This document shows, piece after piece, positions 58,101 to 64,000 of a stretch of DNA of 64,000 nucleotides. How positions within the stretch are numbered: the stretch's first letter is position 1; every line of letters begins with the position of its first letter. The notes under the pieces are model-generated. The model did not search any database and was not told the origin of the DNA. It saw only the letters and a program-made list of their open reading frames with translations. This DNA is from Leptodontidium sp. MPI-SDFR-AT-0119 (taxonomy: Eukaryota > Ascomycota > Leotiomycetes > Helotiales > Leptodontidiaceae), in NCBI GenBank assembly GCA_020726505.1, contig JAHLEZ010000021.1:558001-622000 (forward strand), read 5' to 3'. A program made the translations under genes and the position numbers.

Positions 58101-60198
58101 ACGGGATGGTTGAACCCCTTCCCCTTTCACAGTCTCAGCTCCGAAGAGCTCCCTCCCTGTCAAGCCAAGTCAGTCAGCTTCCCAAGAGCTCCCAAGCTCG
58201 CAAGCGACAAGCAGTTCGCCGATCAAACACAGCCTTGCCTTGTCAGATCTATGATCAGCAAGAAGCGTAGCTCCGTGCTGTAATATTATTATCTTCGGCA
58301 GCCTTTGACCGAGAGCTGGAGTTGGAGCTGGAGTTGGAGCTGGAGGGGAGCTGGAATCCTGGAATCCTTCTACCCTACCCCTTCCCTTCTTCAACCAGGT
58401 TCACTCGCGTACCGTAATTGCAATCGGCAGGCAAATCAAAAATAGCACCAGCAACCCACCCCAACAGCCAACAGGCAACAGGATGGATGCTAAGAGGATG
58501 AGAGCGGGGAATAGAGTGCGCAATCCTTATCGATCCTTTCGTTCGTTCCATTTGTTCGTCGTTCGTCCCAAGACCCTCAACTTCAAACAAATCCGGGGCG
58601 GGCCAGTGAGACCAACCAGTAAACAGCAGCATACCTAGGCTAAAAGAGGGGTTGGGATATACAAAGTAGCAGGCAGGCAGGAATGCAGAAGGAAGACAGG
58701 AAGATCCATTTGAAGATTCTGGTTGGAAAGATTCAGAAGCAGGTGTATGGAAATATCCAGTCAGCGTCAAGATCAAGCAAGATCAAAGAGACTCACGAGC
58801 AAGTCTGAAGGTGTTCGTTCCCGTTGTCTCAGCAATGAGATGAAAAGGCCAATCAGAGCGCGCGGCTGCTGGCTTGCTGGCTTGCTTGTGAGAATGATCG
58901 AAAACGTGGCGGTGGCTTCACTGCTCCGTACTTGAAAGTTGAAAATCCTGCTGGGATTATGTATGTATGGGATACTAACAACCACACATAACAGCCACGC
59001 CGCCAGTTCCAAACCAGTCCAACGCTTGCCCGCACCAGCCGGCTTGCTGCTTGCTGCGCTGCGTGTGCCAGATCGCGCACATTGCGCTACGCTACACTCA
59101 CTACCCGGGATCGATCCAGGGGGTGTGGCTGCTTTGGCTTCTAACTGGTGTGAACTCTCATTCAAAAAGTTACAGCCTCGAGTGAGGCACTGAGGATGTG
59201 AACAGGATTCGTGGGTGTGGATGGATGGACGCAGATGTGATCAATGTGAGGTGGCCAGTGGCCGGTGGGTGGGTGTGTGGGTGGAGGGGTGTGATGCTGC
59301 CCTGGCTTGTCCTGGTATTTTCTGCCTTGGCTGGCTTTGCCATGCATCCATGATGCGATCTAGAAAACTGCAAAGCCAGCATCAGCCAGTATCACCTCTA
59401 CTCTACTCAGCATGACCCTCTGAAGAACTGATGCCACCACCCTCCAGTCTAACCGGCCTGGTTCCTGTTTCGATTGCCATTTCTTGATACCACTCACGCA
59501 ACACCCATCAGCCCCCCTTCACTGACCATCACACACTTCAAATCCTCCTACCTCACCCCTTCCCGCACACCACCCGTCACATAAATTTATTTATGTAAAG
59601 GCAGACCCTCCCTCCCCCTTCAACTCTTCCCAAAACCCTTTTCGCCTCTTCGGCCCACGGACAGCACGTTCTCGTTATTTTTCCACTCTGCAATCTCTGG
59701 CTCCGGACTTACTTCCGTTCTGGCATAAGTATATATCGAAGGACGGGGAAAGCTCGAGCTCGGTCCAACACTGGCACACTCAGAGAGAGGATCAACTTGA
59801 AACGAACTGCCTCGATCAAGGGTAGCTTCGCGAACCGTGGCTCCCTTCCCCCCATCAAAAAAGCATTCTATTCAAGCCTCACTCCTGCAATACTTATATT
59901 ACTTCCTCCAATCACGCCCAGCCACAGAGGTCCCTTCAATTACTTCGCACATCTTTTCCGTACGGAGGTACAGCGGCCTGGGAAAGGGGAGCTGCACGTT
60001 TCTTTCCAGAGATAAACGAGATCGTACTTGTGGGGGCTGTGAGGGGCAACCCAATTTCCTTTTCATCTCTCAAGGGACTATTTCGACAGGGTGCGGATTA
60101 CAGAGATTTGCCAAGAAGGACAGGGTCCCAGGATATTTTTGTTTCAGGGAGAAAGGACGGATATCCGAATTGAGAGAAGGGAAACGAAACGAAAGAAA
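55153..60198. other. Gene-poor 5-kb intergenic region with simple repeats
   Basis: No gene is supported. Simple repeats include (TTGG)n at about 57905-57939, (ACAGT)n at 57431-57450 and a minisatellite of GGAGTTGGAGCT units near 58313-58347. C/T-rich sequence, a possible TATATA at 59730-59736 and a C-rich tract before 59790 form the promoter of the downstream gene. Long UTRs or non-coding transcripts could occupy part of it. Confidence 0.5.
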
Positions 60199-61746
60199 AT
60201 GCCTCTTATTAGCGAAATGCCCCGGGCGAGAGAGGCGGTTGAAACATTTACTGATCCCTCCTCACCTCTGTTGCTACACGCCAAACGAACTGAAGGCGTG
60301 AGTAGCTGTGTCGGGGCTGAGCAGGATCAGGACCATCGTCATCGCGGGTTCGACGAAGAAGCAGATTTTGGGGAGTTTGACCAAGACGAGTGTTTGGACA
60401 GCGATATGGAGGGTTCGATTTTGCATAGGCCCAGGCCGAAGAAGGTGGTGAAGGCTCCAATCCTGCCAAAGAGGAGTGAGAAGAGAACTTCTAGGATACT
60501 GGACAATGTCCTGCTGGAATTGAAGAACATCGATGGGTCTAGGACGAAGCAGGAGGATCTGTCGAGGTTGGATCAGGAGGATCCTCACGAACTATACCTG
60601 TCCAGCGAAGAAGACGCCTCTCTATCAGACGACTACGAAGACTCGGATTCGTTACTGGATTTCGAAGAGACATATTCGGAAGACGAGAATGGAGGACCAT
60701 CAACATCCCGAGCTTCGAGTAGGAGATCACAAGAAATCACGGCGAGAGTGGTGTCGTTCATGGTTGTCAAGCCGCACATAATCGAAATCCATATCCCATC
60801 GAACCATACTGCACCCGCCACACCAGCAGAAGAGAAACCAGACTCAATGGATTCTCTCCCAACCATCACAATGAAAGTAGCATCACCACCTGCAGCTTCT
60901 CAATTACGTCCAGCTATGCGAAGACCACCACCTCTCAATCTCCAAAACGCCCGTCCTATGTCCATGGCCACAACAAGCTCCTACATTCCCTCCACCTACA
61001 CACCCGCCATGCCCACAAACGCATCAATGATAAACCTCTCCAGCACAGGCGCCCACCCAGCACGCAAATCCTCCCGTCTAGCCTCCCTGGTAACATCCAC
61101 CAAAGCCAGCCTCTCAGCACGATCCACCTCCTTCTCATCCTCAATGTCAGTCTCAGCAACGAGCACGCACTCCTTCCTAGACTCCGACCCATTCGCCCAA
61201 CCAGCAAACCACTCCAACCCACCCCTAACACCCACCGACCTCTACACACCCATCGCCCCCAAGACACCAACCAGCCAACCCTCAGCATGGAAGAAATCCC
61301 TCTCTAGAACCCTCTCCAAAGCCCGCAAGCCCAGTCTGCAAAAGATAAACGCCGCTTACAACACCTCCCTCTCCTCCACTTCCACCAACAACAACATACA
61401 GCGAGCATCCACAATGTCCAGCGCAACAATACCGACCCTATCGAGAATAACATCAAACCCCGACCCCACAACCCCAAAACTCTTCTCGGAGAACAGCCAG
61501 AATATCCAGGGCCAAGACACAGTGAACGGAGACAGGATAATCGAAGTCCCAGTCCGTCGAGCAGAGACTATGCCCGTGACGCCCAGCCCGCGGGAAGCGC
61601 CTCTGCGGTATGAAGACCTGATGCGGAATCGTGTTCCCCCTCCTATTCCGGATAATGTATCGCAGCAGCTGCCCAGAGAGGGCAGGAAGAGCTTTAGTCT
61701 TGGGATGGGGTTGGGGAGGAAGAAGAGTTTGAAGAGGGCTTCATGA
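60199..61746 (+). CDS. Uncharacterised Ser/Pro-rich protein
   Basis: An intronless frame from the ATG at 60199 gives 515 residues; the frame stays open upstream to 60091, but the 60199 ATG has the better context (AAAATGC). Composition is strongly disordered: Ser/Pro/Thr runs, an acidic cluster (SSEEDASLSDDYEDSDSLL, about 140-160) and a short hydrophobic patch (VVSFMVVKPHIIEIHI, about 195). The C-terminus is basic (GRKSFSLGMGLGRKKSLKR). Several SxxR and RRxS-like sites suggest phosphoregulation. I recognise no family. It may be a cytoskeletal or signalling adaptor, but that is guesswork. Confidence 0.7.
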   Translation: MPLISEMPRAREAVETFTDPSSPLLLHAKRTEGVSSCVGAEQDQDHRHRGFDEEADFGEFDQDECLDSDMEGSILHRPRPKKVVKAPILPKRSEKRTSRILDNVLLELKNIDGSRTKQEDLSRLDQEDPHELYLSSEEDASLSDDYEDSDSLLDFEETYSEDENGGPSTSRASSRRSQEITARVVSFMVVKPHIIEIHIPSNHTAPATPAEEKPDSMDSLPTITMKVASPPAASQLRPAMRRPPPLNLQNARPMSMATTSSYIPSTYTPAMPTNASMINLSSTGAHPARKSSRLASLVTSTKASLSARSTSFSSSMSVSATSTHSFLDSDPFAQPANHSNPPLTPTDLYTPIAPKTPTSQPSAWKKSLSRTLSKARKPSLQKINAAYNTSLSSTSTNNNIQRASTMSSATIPTLSRITSNPDPTTPKLFSENSQNIQGQDTVNGDRIIEVPVRRAETMPVTPSPREAPLRYEDLMRNRVPPPIPDNVSQQLPREGRKSFSLGMGLGRKKSLKRAS

Positions 61747-64000
61747 GCTGATGTGGAGATGAGATGAGATGGGAGGGGATAGGATTGGAGTCGTGCTTGA
61801 AGCATGAAGCTTGGAGCGAACGGACCGACATATATCGGCTTGCCGAATGTATCAACAAAAATAGACGCACAACACAACATACCACCGGCCTGGGCTGGAG
61901 AATACAACAAACGAGCGATCGTACGAGCGAGCGAGAGGAGGGCACAGGCGGATTCTTCGATTCTTGTACAGGCTATTTCCCACCATATCTCTTTTTTTCC
62001 TGGGGTGGATTCCCCTATTTTTGTCTTAATCTCATTGTCTGTTTTTTCTGGATGGATATTTTATTGCATAGCTTGCATTACATACTCGCGTCATTTTGGA
62101 TGTTTTTTTCATCATTTGTCATTACTGTTTCTGTTGCTGGTCTTTCTCTATGGATTTCTGCATGGCGTTAGGGAGCATAGGCGTGGAAAGCAAGGGAATT
62201 TGATTGATTGAATTTTTTACGGCGTTCGATACCACATACATGCTTCAGTCACTCTCTACCACTTCTTTGGAGGCAGATGGTTGATTTGATTTGATTTTAA
62301 GCATGTCCTGCGTTTTTTGTAATCAAGCCGAGGGACGGGGAATGTGTTTTTCTAGCTGTGTGTGTGTGTGTTTGTGTATGGTATAAATAGGATAGGTTAG
62401 GCTAGTGCAGGATTTTGTGAAGGGAATGGAAAAGGGAAATAAGGGAAATGCAAACAAACACAATTCCACTGCTGCTACATACAACCTATGACTTCTCTTT
62501 TGATTTTTATTACGCTCCGATGTGAAGAATTTTGGATTAATGCTATATTGATGGATGGACACGCCCGCTATTCCGTTGCCGTCGCGGTTTCTATGTGGCC
62601 TTTAATCCTCCCCACTACTCAGTACTTAACTGAATTGAAGTTGTTTCTTAAAAGATAAAGATAAGATTCAGTGTCCACACTCAGTTCAGTCGGCCATACA
62701 ACCAGTACAACCAGTAAAATAAAATGAATCCATGCCCTGCAGTCCCTGCGGATAAATAACAACAGGCAGTGAGTGACGATCTCCGCTATTTCTCCATGAT
62801 CGCCTGTTTGCTTTACAGTACTGGTGTTTCTTCTATATTACTTCAAGTTGACTTGCCTAGTTGGGTATATACATACATACGTACCTCATCTCATACACAA
62901 GGTAGGTAGGTAGGTAGGTAGGTAGGTACCCACAATGTCCCACCCACGTTGGTAACATGTTCAAAAGAATACGATGTAGATCAAAGCTGAAGAATATCCC
63001 TCCCTCCCTTTGCTTGAGAAATAGGAAAATTCTCTGAATGATGGTACGCAGTAGTAGTACTGTAGTACCCCTCAAATCTCACTTTCTCGAATTCTTGGTT
63101 CACGAATTTTCTCGGTCCCGAAAATAAATAAAAAATGAAACGAAAATCAACAAGCATGGCGAGATAAGCGAGATGTGTTTTCGTTTCGTTTCGTTTATAT
63201 TAAAATGCTACCGGTAGGGTTGTTGAACTTGAACTTTGAAATTGGAATTTGCGTTCAGATGATAGTGGGGTTTGGGGGTTTGAAGTTGAGGGTCGGAAGG
63301 ATATAGTATAAGAGAGTTTCTTGGCTCTCTTTTACATTTTTGTCTTGGCTTGGACTGGACTCGATTCTGTTTCGCTATTTCGGTGTGTTGAGAGTCCGGA
63401 TAATATAAGGTAGGTAGGTAGGTAACTTTGAACGTTACGAGTTTTGATGTACTCCGTAGTTTACTACCCTACCGTAAGTACAGATTGGAGCAGAGTAGAG
63501 CATCCCTGAAATTTCGGAGCAGTACTGTATCTCTTTCCGAACGATTTTCAAACATCAGGTTAGATGTTTGGCTAGGAGAAAATGTGATGTTTTTCTGGTA
63601 CGAGGTGATGATAAGTTAGTCAAGTATTCCTATGCAGAGAGGCTAGTCAGCTGTGAGAGATGGAGTGGATTTATCTCATTATGCTCATGTCATTGAAATT
63701 GAGGGGGATATACAGCAGGGAGCGAGTCTTGGGATGTTGGGGCTGTTTCGTTAGACGAGTATCTACTGGGTAATTATCTTGATATTGGAGAGGCGGGCGT
63801 GAGTGTATCTTTTTCCAGCTGAGTCTGAGTCGAGTTGCGAGGCACCGGGGGATTTATTCACGAATTATGAGTCAGAAATGGGGCAGATTTGAGAGCAAAC
63901 TCATCGAAGCGATACAGCGGAGGGGATTCAAGTCACAACTCAGGGTGAGATGAATTCGTTCAGAAAACGCACCTACCCAACTATCTATCAATGTGAAGTG
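61747..64000. other. Intergenic region, right edge
   Basis: No gene supported. A (TAGG)n run lies at 62901-62929 and a shorter one at about 63411-63422, with GTACTGTAGTACC-type motifs near 63054. Nothing reaches the window edge as a coding frame. Confidence 0.45.

Noticed and set aside
1..64000. CRISPR arrays, rRNA genes, bacterial operons or viral genes
   Set aside because: None seen; the content is entirely eukaryotic (fungal).

Overview
The window is nuclear DNA of a filamentous ascomycete. Genes carry many short spliceosomal introns (about 45-100 bp, GT..AG, several with CTAAC/CTAAT-like branch sites). There are two Zn2Cys6 transcription factors, fungal CorA-like and SRPK-like families, and two DNA transposons whose interiors are saturated with C-to-T/G-to-A changes, as produced by repeat-induced point mutation (RIP) in Pezizomycotina. 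Protein styles suggest Leotiomycetes/Helotiales, but that is only an inference.

Layout. 1-2109: minus-strand uncharacterised protein running off the left edge. 5238-7541: glycogen synthase. 9109-17000: accessory block with a CorA-like membrane protein, a short-chain dehydrogenase (SDR) whose glycine motif looks broken by one base, a 104-bp fold-back element and a large kinase-VWA protein. 17207-20699: RIP-degraded two-gene Tc1/mariner element with perfect 48-bp inverted repeats. 21041-23747: second CorA-like gene and a small coiled protein. 24883-29924: SRPK-like kinase pseudogene split by a Fot1/pogo element (26360-29860); removing the element and one TA restores the reading frame exactly. 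31045-36751: fatty-acid-hydroxylase/SDR fusion and a Zn2Cys6 regulator. 37648-45267: core genes (Ulp2-type SUMO protease, an unknown protein, COX6). 46560-49048: a second SRPK-like pseudogene and an SDR relic. 50091-55152: a Zn2Cys6 regulator with an abutting uORF, and a fatty-acid elongase. 60199-61746: Ser/Pro-rich unknown protein. The rest is long intergenic sequence with simple repeats.

Housekeeping genes (glycogen synthase, Ulp2, COX6, elongase) are intact and neatly spliced. They alternate with accessory islands holding transposons, relics and family members in decay (two SRPK-like kinases, SDR fragments, an ankyrin relic). No operon-like logic or gene cluster is evident. The strongest unusual signals are the transposon-split kinase, the unexplained second gene of the Tc1/mariner element, and the kinase-VWA protein. 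All gene models here were read by eye, so exon borders are proposals.
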